64,000 nt of DNA, taken from contig NZ_JANADR010000001.1 in the NCBI RefSeq assembly GCF_024199925.1, positions 9,613,501 to 9,677,500 on the forward strand, written 5' to 3'. The position numbers were made by a program, and so were the translations under genes. The notes below the pieces were generated by a model. That model was not told the origin of the DNA. It saw only the letters and a program-made list of their open reading frames with translations, and did no database searches. Of the stretch, positions 44,293 through 53,511 are shown piece by piece. Within the stretch, counting starts at the first letter, position 1. Each line of letters begins with the position of its first letter. The DNA comes from Bradyrhizobium sp. CCGUVB1N3 (lineage in GTDB: Bacteria > Pseudomonadota > Alphaproteobacteria > Rhizobiales > Xanthobacteraceae).

Positions 44293-45513
44293 ATGTCCGC
44301 GAACCCGCCGGTCAGTGCCGGCGACCTCCTCAAGCACAAGCCGTTCCTCTTCTTCCTGCTCTCGCGCAGCCTGTCGCGCTTTTCCAGCCAGATCGCGGCG
44401 GTCGCGATCGGCTGGCAGATCTACGATCTCACGGGTTCAGCCTTCGCGCTCGGCATGGTCGGGCTCGTGCAGTTCCTCCCCACAGCGCTTCTGGTGTTCG
44501 TCGCTGGCCATGCCGCTGACCGTTTTGAGCGCAAGCGCGTCGTCCAGCTCTGCCAGCTCGCGGAAGCCGCGACCGCGCTCTATCTCGCCGCGAGCACCTA
44601 TCTCGGCGCCATCGGCGAGGTGCAGATCTTCATCGCCACCTTCGCGCTCGGCATCGCCGGCGCATTCGAAAGCCCGACCACCGCGGCGCTGCTGCCGTTG
44701 ATCGCGCCGCAGGGCTCGCTCCAGCGGGCGACTGCGATTGCCAGCGGCGCGGCGCAGGTCGCGACCATCACCGGGCCGGCGCTCGGCGGCTTCGCCTATG
44801 CGGTCGCGCCGCACTTCGCCTATGCCGTGATGGTTCTTTTCTGGATTCTCGGCATGATCCTGACCGGTTTCATCCAGCCGGGCCCGCAGGCTACGCCCAA
44901 GGATGCGGCGGATGACGACATCTTTGCCGGCGTGCGCTTTATCCGCTCCAATCCGGCGATCCTCGGCACCATCTCGCTCGATCTGTTCGCGGTGCTGTTT
45001 GGCGGCGTCACCGCGCTGTTGCCGATCTATGCCCGCGATATCCTCCAGGCTGGCCCTCTTGGTCTCGGCGTCCTGCGCGCCGCGCCCGCGGTCGGCGCGT
45101 TGATGATGACCATGGTGCTGGCCCGTCACGCCATTTCGCGGCATGTTGGCATCAGGATGTTTCAGGCGGTGATCGTGTTCGGCATCGCCACCGTGGTGTT
45201 CGCGCTGTCGCCGTGGATGTGGCTGTCGGTGCTGGCGCTCGCGGTGCTGGGCGCCGCCGACACCATCAGCGTCGTGATCCGTTTCTCGCTGGTGCAGCTA
45301 GCTACGCCCGACGAGATGCGTGGCCGCGTCGGCGCGGTCAACTTCCTCTTCATCAACGCCTCGAACCAGCTCGGCCAGTTCGAGAGCGGGCTCACCGCCG
45401 CACTGTTCGGCGCGATGCCGGCCGCCGTGCTCGGTGGCATCGGCACCATCGCGGCAGCGTTGCTATGGATGAAGCTGTTTCCGAGCCTGCGGAAGGTGGA
45501 GCGGCTGGAGTAA
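44293..45513 (+). CDS. MFS transporter, EntS/DHA3-like
   Basis: A 406-aa 12-TM carrier. Segments include PFLFFLLSRSLSRFSSQIAA, AVAIGWQIYDLTGSAFALGM, FVAGHAADRFERKRVVQLCQ and the domain-5 MRGRVGAVNFLFINASNQLG. This subgroup contains exporters such as EntS and macrolide pumps, so an efflux role is plausible. The ATG at 44293 is used because homology begins soon after; the frame runs open to 44164. Confidence 0.87.
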   Translation: MSANPPVSAGDLLKHKPFLFFLLSRSLSRFSSQIAAVAIGWQIYDLTGSAFALGMVGLVQFLPTALLVFVAGHAADRFERKRVVQLCQLAEAATALYLAASTYLGAIGEVQIFIATFALGIAGAFESPTTAALLPLIAPQGSLQRATAIASGAAQVATITGPALGGFAYAVAPHFAYAVMVLFWILGMILTGFIQPGPQATPKDAADDDIFAGVRFIRSNPAILGTISLDLFAVLFGGVTALLPIYARDILQAGPLGLGVLRAAPAVGALMMTMVLARHAISRHVGIRMFQAVIVFGIATVVFALSPWMWLSVLALAVLGAADTISVVIRFSLVQLATPDEMRGRVGAVNFLFINASNQLGQFESGLTAALFGAMPAAVLGGIGTIAAALLWMKLFPSLRKVERLE

Positions 45514-45584
45514 AATAATACCCCCTTCTACCTCTCCGCCTACTGTGCATGGGGTTGTTTTTCACTTTTTTTGAGCGGGGGCGA

Positions 45585-45610
45585 CGCTCTCCCCGCAAGC
45601 GGGGAGAGCG
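45585..45610. repeat. Near-perfect 12-bp palindrome between genes
   Basis: CGCTCTCCCCGC-AA-GCGGGGAGAGCG, 12-bp perfect arms with a 2-nt centre. It lies between the convergent MFS and SDR genes, after a short T-rich stretch. The motif is of the kind repeated in rhizobial genomes. It may terminate transcription in both directions. Confidence 0.75.
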
Positions 45611-45622
45611 AGAGGACAGAAT

Positions 45623-46381
45623 TTAGCCGCGGCCCACGAACGGCATCTTGGTCGCCATGACCGTCATGAACAGCACGTTGGCGTCTAACGGCAGACCGGC
45701 CATGTAGGCGACGGCATCGCCGACCGCCTTCGCGTCCATGCGCGGCTCGTGCTTCATCGTGCCATCGGGCTGCATCACGCCGGGGCCGGCGACCATGCGG
45801 TCGGTCATCGGGGTCGCGGCATTGCCGATGTCGACTTGGCCGACCGCGATGTCATAGGCGCGGCCGTCGAGGTTGGAAGCCCTGGTGAGGCCAGTGATCG
45901 CGTGCTTGGTCGAGGTGTAGGCGGCCGAGAACGGCCGCGGTGCGTGCGCCGAGATCGAGCCGTTGTTGATGATGCGGCCGCCACGCGGGTTCTGGTCCTT
46001 CATGATGCGGAACGCGTGCTGGGTGCAGAGGAACGGGCCGGTGAGGTTGGTGTTCACCACCGCCTGCCACTGCTCGAGGCTGAGATCCTCGAAATTCACC
46101 GGAGGGGCGCCCATGCCGGCATTGTTGAAGAGCACGTCCAACCGGCCATAGGTGTCCTTGACCTTGGCAAACAGCGCGGCGATCGAGCCGGGATCGGTCA
46201 TGTCGGCGGAGACGCTGAGGCTTTTTCCGGCAGGTCCAAGCTTTGCGGTCTCCTCGAGCATCTCGAGCCGGCGTCCGGCCAGCACCACGGTGAAGCCGGC
46301 GTTCATCAGCGCCAGTGCGGCTGCGCGTCCGACACCGGTGCCGGCGCCGGTCACCACTGCGATCTTTTTCGCTTCGCTCAT
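45623..46381 (-). CDS. SDR-family oxidoreductase
   Basis: A 252-aa short-chain dehydrogenase. It has the cofactor motif [20 protein letters not shown] (TGxxxGxG), [17 protein letters not shown] (NNAG), and the active site with [11 protein letters not shown] (Ser) and [10 protein letters not shown] (YxxxK). The catalytic set is intact. The substrate is not identifiable. The ATG at 46381 is preceded by GAAACG. It lies just 23 bp downstream of the Anbu gene on the same strand. Confidence 0.92.
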   Translation of the reverse strand: MSEAKKIAVVTGAGTGVGRAAALALMNAGFTVVLAGRRLEMLEETAKLGPAGKSLSVSADMTDPGSIAALFAKVKDTYGRLDVLFNNAGMGAPPVNFEDLSLEQWQAVVNTNLTGPFLCTQHAFRIMKDQNPRGGRIINNGSISAHAPRPFSAAYTSTKHAITGLTRASNLDGRAYDIAVGQVDIGNAATPMTDRMVAGPGVMQPDGTMKHEPRMDAKAVGDAVAYMAGLPLDANVLFMTVMATKMPFVGRG

Positions 46382-46404
46382 CGTTTCCTGCCTTTTCTTC
46401 TCTT

Positions 46405-47163
46405 TCAGGTTTTGGATTCTTTGTCGTTCTTGTAGGGCGGCCGCGGAATGTTCTGATGCGCGGCGCGCAAGGCCGCCGACCAGCGCGAGCGCAGGTCGTG
46501 GAAATAGGGTTCGCCCGCCTCGATGCGATGGTTGAGATCGGCGTCGCACGCATCGGTACGCACCACCAGCACGTCGATCGGCAGGCCGACGCCGAGGTTG
46601 GAGCGCATCGTCGAGTCCATCGAGATCAGGCTGGTCTTCAGCGCCTCATAAAGCTCGATGTCGTAATGCATGGCACGGTCGAGCACCGGCTTGCCGTATT
46701 TGTGCTCGCCGATCTGAAGGTACGGCGTGTCGGTGGTGCACTCGATGAAATTGCCGGCCGGATAGACCATGAACAGCCGCATCCGCGAGCCCTTGATCTG
46801 GCCGCCGAACATGAACGACACGTCGAAATTGATGTCCTCGGCCTTGAGCGCAGCCGCCTCGGTCGAATGCACGGCGCGGATGGCGCGGCCGATGCGCTGC
46901 GCCGCCTGGAACATGGTCGGCGCGTTCATCAGCGTCTCGATGTCGCCGGTGTCGGGATCCTCGAGACCCTCGGTGAGCGTCGACAGCACCGACTGGCTGA
47001 TCGCGAGATTGCCGGCGCTCGCAATCGCCATGATGCGATCGCCGGGTTTTGAGAAGATGTGCAGCTTGCGGAAGGTCGAGACGTTGTCCAGCCCCGCATT
47101 GGTCCGGGTGTCGGCGATCATGACCAGACCTTCCCGAACCAGGATTCCGCAGCAATAGGTCAT
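46405..47163 (-). CDS. Proteasome-type peptidase Anbu
   Basis: A 252-aa N-terminal-nucleophile hydrolase related to HslV and proteasome beta subunits. After the initiator Met, Thr2 ([20 protein letters not shown]) is the expected nucleophile. [20 protein letters not shown] and [20 protein letters not shown] are typical of Anbu. The gene set of transglutaminase, alpha-E and ATP-grasp proteins that normally accompanies Anbu lies at 47830-51161. The cluster is proposed to make and remove a peptide tag, though no substrate is proven. Confidence 0.9.
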   Translation of the reverse strand: MTYCCGILVREGLVMIADTRTNAGLDNVSTFRKLHIFSKPGDRIMAIASAGNLAISQSVLSTLTEGLEDPDTGDIETLMNAPTMFQAAQRIGRAIRAVHSTEAAALKAEDINFDVSFMFGGQIKGSRMRLFMVYPAGNFIECTTDTPYLQIGEHKYGKPVLDRAMHYDIELYEALKTSLISMDSTMRSNLGVGLPIDVLVVRTDACDADLNHRIEAGEPYFHDLRSRWSAALRAAHQNIPRPPYKNDKESKT

Positions 47164-47319
47164 TTCAGTCCCCGAACGCGAACAAGTTGCGCAAGACTAG
47201 TAGCCAATTTCGCGTGGCCCTCCAACCCCATTTCCCCGGCCGCGGGGCCCGTGAAACCTTATCCTTGGCGCGCGCCGTAGCAACCCGCTAGAAGGCAGGC
47301 GAGGGACGAGGGAGGGGAG

Positions 47320-47706
47320 ATGAGAAAGCTGGTGATCGGCAGCCTGATTGCGGCTGCGCTGGGCATGACGAGCCCCAAGGCCACTGCCGGCCCATGGGAA
47401 GACGGCATGGCCGCCTACAACCGCGGCGACTATGTGCCGGCGATCCAGGTGTTCCGCGGCATGGCGAAGGCCGGCAATGCGAAGGCGCAAGGCATGCTGG
47501 GCGCGATGTATCAGCGTGGGCAGGGTGTGGCGAAGAGCTCGGCGCGCGCCTTCATGTGGCTGAGCCTGGCTGCCTCGCGTGGTGATGCCACGGCCAAGGC
47601 GCAGCTCAAGACCGTCTCGGCGACGATGACGCCGGAAGACAAGGCGCGCGCGAAAGAGATGATGCAGGCCTGCGAGACGTCGGACTACAGGAATTGCGAG
47701 TATTGA
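47320..47706 (+). CDS. Small exported SEL1-repeat protein
   Basis: A 128-aa protein. A signal peptide (LVIGSLIAAALGMTSPKATA, cleavage near residue 22) is followed by about two Sel1/TPR-like repeats: DGMAAYNRGDYVPAIQVFRG and NAKAQGMLGAMYQRGQGVAK. Two C-terminal cysteines (MQACETSDYRNCEY) may pair. It breaks the minus-strand Anbu cluster by sitting in opposite orientation. The partner is unknown. Confidence 0.83.
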   Translation: MRKLVIGSLIAAALGMTSPKATAGPWEDGMAAYNRGDYVPAIQVFRGMAKAGNAKAQGMLGAMYQRGQGVAKSSARAFMWLSLAASRGDATAKAQLKTVSATMTPEDKARAKEMMQACETSDYRNCEY

Positions 47707-47714
47707 ATTTCTTT

Positions 47715-47822
47715 CCTCATGGTGAGGAGCGTGCGAAGCACGCGTCTCGAACCATGAAGGCCCCGCTGTCGCCCCCGGCCCATCCTTCGAGACGGCGCTG
47801 ACGCGCCTCCTCAGGATGAGGT
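47715..47822. repeat. Dispersed inverted repeat, family C (copy 2)
   Basis: Begins CCTCATGGTGAGGAGCGTGC and ends GCGCCTCCTCAGGATGAGG, with internal TCTCGAACCATGAAGG / CATCCTTCGAGA segments. It fills the gap between the convergent SEL1 and transglutaminase genes. Confidence 0.75.
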
Positions 47823-47829
47823 CCGCGAA

Positions 47830-48672
47830 CTACCCCTGCCACTGCGATTGCGACTGACCGGAACGTCCGGCCTGATCCACCTTCACCGTGACGCTCAGCG
47901 TCTCCGCGCCGCCGCCATAGCGGGTGCCGCGCACGGGGGCGGCGCCGAGATAGTCGAGCCCGATCGCGACGCGGACATGGGCATCGGTCGAGCAGATGCA
48001 GTTGGCGGGATCGAAGCCGACCCAGCCCAGATCAGGCACGAAGGCTTCGGCCCAAGCATGGCCGGCGTCCTGGTGGACGGTGCCGTCCGAGCGCAGGAAA
48101 TGGCCGGAGACGAAGCGCGCCGGCACGCCGGCGGTGCGGGCGCAGGCGATGAAGATGTGGGCGTAGTCCTGGCAGACGCCGCGCTTGAGCGTGAACGCCT
48201 CGACCGCCGAGGTTCCGCTGTTGGTCGGGTCCTCGTCGAACGTCATGTGCTCGCTGACCTCCGACATCAGCGCGTGCAGGAAGCCGAGCGTGTCGCTCTC
48301 GGCTTCGCTGCGCAATTGGCGCGCAAAGCTCGCCATTGCCGGATTGACCGTGGTGAGCTCGGTCGAGCGCAGGAACAGCCCCGACGGAAAGCGCTCGTCG
48401 GCGCCTCGCAGCACGCCGCCGGTGTCATGGGTCTCGATCAGGCCTTCGGCGCTGATCTTGATGTCGGCGACGGGACCACAGGACAGCACATGGGTGACGT
48501 TGCCGAAGGCGTCCTCGTGCATGTCGAGCTTGGTGTCGGCGGAGACGTCGATCTGCCATTCCGCCACATACTGCCCGTCATGGCTGCCGGGCGTCATGCG
48601 CAGGATCTGGATCACGCTCGTTGCCGCCGGCTCGTAGCGATAGGTCGTGGTGTGCTGGATTCGCAGGCGCAT
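47830..48672 (-). CDS. Transglutaminase-like cysteine peptidase (Anbu cluster)
   Basis: A 280-aa protein. The N-terminal beta domain (RIQHTTTYRYEPAATSVIQI) is followed by the transglutaminase core with the triad Cys in LKRGVCQDYAHIFIACARTA, His in QDAGHAWAEAFVPDLGWVGF and Asp in FDPANC. Such proteins accompany Anbu and ATP-grasp genes and may cleave or transfer gamma-glutamyl or similar peptide bonds. It is 120 bp downstream of the alpha-E gene, with a family A repeat between them. Confidence 0.9.
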   Translation of the reverse strand: MRLRIQHTTTYRYEPAATSVIQILRMTPGSHDGQYVAEWQIDVSADTKLDMHEDAFGNVTHVLSCGPVADIKISAEGLIETHDTGGVLRGADERFPSGLFLRSTELTTVNPAMASFARQLRSEAESDTLGFLHALMSEVSEHMTFDEDPTNSGTSAVEAFTLKRGVCQDYAHIFIACARTAGVPARFVSGHFLRSDGTVHQDAGHAWAEAFVPDLGWVGFDPANCICSTDAHVRVAIGLDYLGAAPVRGTRYGGGAETLSVTVKVDQAGRSGQSQSQWQG

Positions 48673-48687
48673 GGTGTTTCTAGGTCG

Positions 48688-48768
48688 GTCATTCCGGGAT
48701 GGCTCGAAGAGCCAGACCCGGAATCTCGAGATTCCGGGTTCGATGCTTCACATCGCCCCGGAATGACG
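48688..48768. repeat. Dispersed palindromic repeat, family A (copy)
   Basis: Complete unit: GTCATTCCGGGATGGC, an internal CCCGGAATCTCGAGATTCCGGG palindrome split at CTCGAG, and GCCCCGGAATGAC. It lies inside the predicted Anbu-cluster operon between the alpha-E and transglutaminase genes. Confidence 0.86.
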
Positions 48769-48792
48769 AAAGGGTGAGAGGGTCGGTCCTGG

Positions 48793-49737
48793 CTAGATCA
48801 AATACTGCTTCGTGACGATTTCGCCCAGCCTTGAATTGTCCGCGATGAATTCCTGAATGAATTCATGCACGCCGTGCTGGAAAATGTCGTTCATGTTGGA
48901 GTGTTCCAGCCGGTTGCGGATGCCGCGGGCGTGGCGCTGGGCCGGGCCCTGGCGGCCATAGGCGACGCCGATCTGGTCGAGATTGCGCACGAGATTGCCG
49001 TAACAGCTCGCCAGCGACCGCGGCAGCGTGTCGTTGAGGATGAGCAGATCCGCGATCAGCCAGGGTTTCAACGTCTCGCGATAGACCCAGTGATAGGCGG
49101 TCAGCGCCGAGACCGAACGCAGGATCGAGCTCCACTGATAGAAGTCGAGCGGGCCCCCGACATGCTCTTCTTCCGGCAGCAGCACATGGTACTTCACGTC
49201 CAGAATGCGCGCGGTGTTGTCGGCGCGTTCCAGATGCAATCCGAGCCGCGAGAACCAATAGGCGTCGTTGCGCAGCATGGTCCGGTAGGCCGAGCCGTCG
49301 AAGCGCAGCGAGGTCTCCTGCACGAAGCGCAGGAATTTTGCCAGGTCCTCGCGTGTCGAGGTGCCCTTGCTCCAGACCTCCTGGAGCTCAATCCAGGCCG
49401 AGTTGATGGTGTCCCACATCTCGCTGGTCAGCGCGGTGCGGACCGAGCGCGAGTTCAGCCGCGCCGCCTCGATGCAATTTCTGATCGAGGACGGGTTGGT
49501 CGCCGAGAACGAGAGATAGTCGATGACGTTGCGTTCGTTGGCTTCCTCATAGGTCTGATAGAAGCTTGCGGCGACGCCGGCGGTGAGTAGCGCCGAGTCC
49601 CATTCGTTGGTCTTGCCGACATAGGTCGCCGGCAGGGCGGTGACGCGCAGCGTCGCATCGATGGTGCGCGCGAGATATTCGGCGCGCTCGACATAACGGG
49701 CGAGCCAGTAGAGGTTTTCGGCGGTACGCGACAGCAT
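48793..49737 (-). CDS. Alpha-E domain protein (Anbu cluster)
   Basis: A 314-aa all-helical protein of the alpha-E family. Characteristic pieces are MLSRTAENLYWLARYVERAE, LARTIDATLRVTALP, NEWDSALLTAGVAASFYQTY and WFSRLGLHLERADNTARILD. Conserved acidic and arginine residues suggest a catalytic or nucleotide-binding role, but none is established. It is encoded 5 bp after the ATP-grasp gene stop, so they are co-translated partners. Confidence 0.9.
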   Translation of the reverse strand: MLSRTAENLYWLARYVERAEYLARTIDATLRVTALPATYVGKTNEWDSALLTAGVAASFYQTYEEANERNVIDYLSFSATNPSSIRNCIEAARLNSRSVRTALTSEMWDTINSAWIELQEVWSKGTSTREDLAKFLRFVQETSLRFDGSAYRTMLRNDAYWFSRLGLHLERADNTARILDVKYHVLLPEEEHVGGPLDFYQWSSILRSVSALTAYHWVYRETLKPWLIADLLILNDTLPRSLASCYGNLVRNLDQIGVAYGRQGPAQRHARGIRNRLEHSNMNDIFQHGVHEFIQEFIADNSRLGEIVTKQYLI

Positions 49738-49742
49738 TCTCT

Positions 49743-51161
49743 CTACTCGTCCAGTATCCAGGTGTCCTTGGTGCCGCCGCCCTGGCTCGAATTCACGACC
49801 AGAGAGCCTTCCTTCAGCGCCACGCGGGTGAGCCCGCCCGGCACGATGGTGGTGCGCTTGCTGCCCGTCAGCACGAAGGGCCGCAAGTCCACGTGGCGCG
49901 GCGCGAGGCCGGTTGCGGTGCAGGTCGGGCAGGTCGACAGCGCCAGCGTCGGCTGCGCGATGAAACCTTCGGGCTCGCGCTTCAGCTTCTCGCGGAAGGC
50001 TTCGATGGTCGCTTTCGTGGCAGCGGGGCCGATCAGCATGCCGTAGCCGCCGGAGCCGTGCACTTCCTTGACGACGAGCTCGCTCAGATTGTCGAGCACA
50101 TAGGCGAGGTCTTTCGGCTCGCGGCAGCGCCAGGTCGGCACATTCTTCAGGATCGGCTCCTCGCCGAGGTAGAATTTCACGATGTCCGGCATGTAGGAGT
50201 AGATCGCCTTGTCGTCGGCAATGCCGGTGCCGACGGCGTTGGCGAGCGTGATGTTGCCAGCCGCATAGGCCGACATCAGCCCGGGCACGCCGAGCACGGA
50301 GTCGGGGCGGAAGGTGAGGGGATCGAGGAAGTCGTCATCGACGCGGCGATAGATCACGTCGACGCGTTTCAACCCTTCCGTCGTGCGCATGAACACTTCG
50401 TTGTTCTTGACGATGAGATCTCTGCCCTCGACGAACTCGATGCCGAGCTTGTCCGCGAGGAAAGAGTGCTCGTAATAGGCGGAGTTGTAGACGCCGGGCG
50501 TGAGCAGGGCGACCGTCGGCTCGGCCGAGGCACTGAGCGGAGCCACCGAGCGGAGTGCGGCGAGCAACTCGTCCGGATAGCGCTCGACCGGCGCCACCTT
50601 GTGGCGGGCGAACAGGTCCGGAAACAGCCGCATCATGATCTCGCGGTTTTCCAGCATGTAGGACACGCCGGACGGCGTGCGCGCATTGTCCTCCAGCACG
50701 ATGAAGTCGTTGGCGTCGACCCGGACGATGTCGATGCCGGCGATGTGCACGTAGACGTCGTGCGGCACCTGCTGGCCGTTCATCTCGGGCCGGAACACCG
50801 GGTTGTGGAAGATCAGGTCGTCGGGGACGACCTCGGCGCGCAGGATATCGCGGCCATGATAGATGTCGCGCAGGAACATGTTCAGCGCCCGCACGCGCTG
50901 CTTCAGGCCCTTCTCCAGGAGCGCCCATTCCTTGCCCGACATGATCCTGGGAATCACGTCGAACGGGATCAGCCGCTCCGTGGATTCGGAATCCCCATAG
51001 ACTGCGAACGTGATGCCGATCCGGCGGAACAGGAGCTCCGCTTCCTGACGGCGATATTCGAGCGCCTCGGGAGGCGTCTCCTTGAGCCAGCGTGCCAGCT
51101 CCTGATAGGCGGGGCGCAGGTCCCCGCCGGGAATGTTCATTTCGTCAAACGCGACTGCCAT
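49743..51161 (-). CDS. Circularly permuted ATP-grasp protein (Anbu cluster)
   Basis: A 472-aa enzyme of the circularly permuted ATP-grasp type 2 family. Features are DVIPRIMSGKEWALLEKGLK, VYVHIAGIDIVRVDANDFIV, LEDNARTPSGVSYMLENREI and, near the end, VVKEVHGSGGYGMLIGPAAT (the ATP-binding loop) with VVNSSQGGGTKDTWILDE. ATP-grasp enzymes join a carboxylate to an amine. Here it may build a short peptide that the transglutaminase and Anbu act on. The ATG at 51161 (MAVAFDEMN) is used; the frame reaches 51203. Confidence 0.9.
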   Translation of the reverse strand: MAVAFDEMNIPGGDLRPAYQELARWLKETPPEALEYRRQEAELLFRRIGITFAVYGDSESTERLIPFDVIPRIMSGKEWALLEKGLKQRVRALNMFLRDIYHGRDILRAEVVPDDLIFHNPVFRPEMNGQQVPHDVYVHIAGIDIVRVDANDFIVLEDNARTPSGVSYMLENREIMMRLFPDLFARHKVAPVERYPDELLAALRSVAPLSASAEPTVALLTPGVYNSAYYEHSFLADKLGIEFVEGRDLIVKNNEVFMRTTEGLKRVDVIYRRVDDDFLDPLTFRPDSVLGVPGLMSAYAAGNITLANAVGTGIADDKAIYSYMPDIVKFYLGEEPILKNVPTWRCREPKDLAYVLDNLSELVVKEVHGSGGYGMLIGPAATKATIEAFREKLKREPEGFIAQPTLALSTCPTCTATGLAPRHVDLRPFVLTGSKRTTIVPGGLTRVALKEGSLVVNSSQGGGTKDTWILDE

Positions 51162-51385
51162 AGATCCCGACTGCTCTCCGTGGCCATGCTTGCGAGAGTG
51201 CATGACTTACCCCGGTAGTAGCAAGGGCCGGGCCAGCGCGATAAGCATCTGCTGTGGGCATTTGCCGGGGATGGCCGGAGACTTGCCTGAAAAAATGGCT
51301 GAGGACTGCTTATTTCGGCAGCAAAACCGCGTGACTTCAACGCGTTACCTCGGCAAAGTCGGCGTCACAGGTGAGGGACAGGTTT

Positions 51386-52123
51386 ATGAGCGATATCGTC
51401 ACGGCGGGCATTCTGGTCATTGGGGATGAGATCCTGTCCGGCCGGACCAAAGACAAGAATATCGGCTTCATCGCCGAATATTTGACCAATATCGGCATCG
51501 ACCTGAAGGAGGTCCGGGTCGTCTCCGATGACGAGCCCGACATCATCGCGGCGTTGGATGCACTGCGGCATCGATACACCTACGTCTTCACCACCGGCGG
51601 CATCGGGCCGACCCATGACGACATCACCGCGGACAGCGTGGCAAAGGCCTTCGGCGTCGGCATCGACCATCACCCCGAGGTGGTCGCCCGCTTCCGCGAG
51701 CGCTGGAGCGAGCAGGACCTCAACGAGGCCCGCCTGCGCATGGCCCGCATCCCCGACGGCGCCGAGCTGATCCAGAGCGCGACCATTCTCGCCCCCGGCT
51801 TCAAGATCGGCAATGTCATCGTGATGGCGGGCGTGCCGTCGATCATGCAGGCGATGATGGACATCGTCTCGCCCAAGCTGAAGTCGGGCGTGCGCATGCT
51901 TTCCGAATCGGTCCGCGCCAATGCACGGGAAGGCGACATCGGCGGTCCCTTGCGGACGATCGCCGGCGCCCATCCCGACACCATCATCGGCAGCTACCCC
52001 TTCATGGACGAGGAGCAGAAACCGAACACCAACCTGGTGGTGCGCTCGCGCGATCCGGAAAGGCTGGCGGCAGCGATGGCGGCGGTGAAGGAAATGCTGG
52101 CGGGATTGAACGTTAGCCGCTAG
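51386..52123 (+). CDS. CinA N-terminal-type (molybdopterin-binding fold) protein
   Basis: A 245-aa member of the competence/damage-inducible CinA family, MoCF-biosynthesis domain only. It has [40 protein letters not shown] and [20 protein letters not shown]. The C-terminal deamidase domain of full CinA is absent. CinA domains in bacteria often act as pyrophosphatases on ADP-ribose-like nucleotides; the activity here is uncertain. The ATG at 51386 follows GAGGGACAGG. Confidence 0.88.
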   Translation: MSDIVTAGILVIGDEILSGRTKDKNIGFIAEYLTNIGIDLKEVRVVSDDEPDIIAALDALRHRYTYVFTTGGIGPTHDDITADSVAKAFGVGIDHHPEVVARFRERWSEQDLNEARLRMARIPDGAELIQSATILAPGFKIGNVIVMAGVPSIMQAMMDIVSPKLKSGVRMLSESVRANAREGDIGGPLRTIAGAHPDTIIGSYPFMDEEQKPNTNLVVRSRDPERLAAAMAAVKEMLAGLNVSR

Positions 52124-52154
52124 CAGAAGACGCTTGAGACGAATGGAGACGACG

Positions 52155-52679
52155 ATGGGCCAGGCGCCGGAACTGAGTGCGCAGGAGCGGGCCGGCAAGG
52201 CCTTTCCGGTTTCGTGGGACCAGTTTCACCGCGACTGCCGGGCTCTGACCTGGCGCCTCAACGAAGTTGGTCCGTTCCACGCGGTGATCGCGATCACCCG
52301 CGGCGGCCTGGTGCCGGCGGCTATCGTGGCGCGCGAGCTCGGGGTGCGCGTCATCGATACCGTCTGCATCGCGAGCTACGACCACGACAAGCAGGGTGAT
52401 TTGCAGGTTCTCAAGGGCATTTCCGACGCGGCGATGAAGCTCGGCGGCGGCACGGGCAAGGGCCTTCTGATCGTCGACGACCTCGTCGACACCGGCAAGA
52501 CCGGCAAGCTCGTCCGCGAGATGCTGCCCGACGCCCATTTCGCCACCGTCTATGCCAAGCCCAAGGGTCGTCCGCTGGTCGACACTTTCATTACGGAAGT
52601 TTCGCAGGACACCTGGATCTTCTTCCCTTGGGACACCGCGCTGTCCTACCACCCGCCGCTCCGCGACGGCGCGGCCTAA
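52155..52679 (+). CDS. gpt: Xanthine phosphoribosyltransferase
   Basis: A 174-aa purine salvage enzyme converting xanthine or guanine and PRPP to the nucleotide. It has [40 protein letters not shown] and the PRPP loop [20 protein letters not shown]. The C-terminal [10 protein letters not shown] is diagnostic of Gpt. Start choices are ATG 52143 or 52155; the latter has GGAG 5 bp upstream and fits the family length. It lies 31 bp after the CinA-like gene. Confidence 0.92.
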   Translation: MGQAPELSAQERAGKAFPVSWDQFHRDCRALTWRLNEVGPFHAVIAITRGGLVPAAIVARELGVRVIDTVCIASYDHDKQGDLQVLKGISDAAMKLGGGTGKGLLIVDDLVDTGKTGKLVREMLPDAHFATVYAKPKGRPLVDTFITEVSQDTWIFFPWDTALSYHPPLRDGAA

Positions 52680-52698
52680 GCAAGCGGGATGATCGGCG

Positions 52699-53511
52699 AT
52701 GGCTGGACAGGCGCGGTTGGCATGGTTCGGCTTCGTCGTAGCCTTCGCGGTGACGCTCTTCGCGGCTGAGGCCCGATGCCAGGATCGCCAGGCCTCGGCT
52801 CTTGACCCTGCCGTGATCGAGGACATCGTGGTCGGCAGCCGCGTTCTCGCCGAGCTCGGGGTGCTCGACGGCTTCGGCCATGTCAGCGCCCGTGATCCCA
52901 AGGGTCCCAATCACTTTTTGATGTCGCGCTCGCTGGCACCGGCGCTCGTCACTGCCGACGACATCATGGAGTTCGATCTCGACGGCAATGCCGTGGACGC
53001 CAAGGGGCGCAGCGTCTTCCTGGAGCGCTTCATTCACAGCGAGATCTACAAGGCCCGTCCCGATGTGATGGCAGTCGTGCACACGCACTCGCCCGGCGTA
53101 ATCCCGTTTACGGTCAGCCAGGCCGGCTTGCGGCCGGTCTTCCACAACGCGGCGTTCCTCGCCGCGGGCGCGCCGGTCTGGGACATCCGTAAGGATTTTG
53201 GCGAGACCAACATGCTGGTCAGCAATTCGGCCATCGGCAAGGGACTGGCGCTCGCGCTCGGCGACAAGACGGTGGTGCTGATGCGCGGCCATGGCGACGC
53301 GACCGTGGGACCGTCCGTGAAAGTCGCGGTCTTCCGCGCCTACTACACTGACGTCAACGCGCGGCTGCAGTCGCAGGCGATCGCGCTTGGCGGCGAGGTG
53401 AATTATCTGACGGCAGCGGAGGGTGCCAAGGCCGATGCGATCAATCTGCAGGTTCTCGACCGCGTCTGGAATCTGTGGAAAATGCGCATCACCACGGCGC
53501 CACCAAAATAG
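52699..53511 (+). CDS. Exported class II aldolase/adducin-family protein
   Basis: A 270-aa protein. A hydrophobic signal (FGFVVAFAVTLFAAEARCQD, cleavage near residue 28) precedes an aldolase II domain: LGVLDGFGHVSARDP, zinc-ligand VMAVVHTHSPGVIPF and VLMRGHGDATVGPS with the third His. Class II aldolases are normally cytoplasmic, so predicted export is unusual. The substrate is unknown; relatives cleave or epimerise sugar phosphates or act on hydroxy-acids. It is 19 bp after gpt. Confidence 0.85.
   Translation: MAGQARLAWFGFVVAFAVTLFAAEARCQDRQASALDPAVIEDIVVGSRVLAELGVLDGFGHVSARDPKGPNHFLMSRSLAPALVTADDIMEFDLDGNAVDAKGRSVFLERFIHSEIYKARPDVMAVVHTHSPGVIPFTVSQAGLRPVFHNAAFLAAGAPVWDIRKDFGETNMLVSNSAIGKGLALALGDKTVVLMRGHGDATVGPSVKVAVFRAYYTDVNARLQSQAIALGGEVNYLTAAEGAKADAINLQVLDRVWNLWKMRITTAPPK

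Noticed and set aside
45514..45584. Short plus-strand frames after the MFS gene
   Set aside because: Very short, no ribosome site, run into a palindromic repeat.
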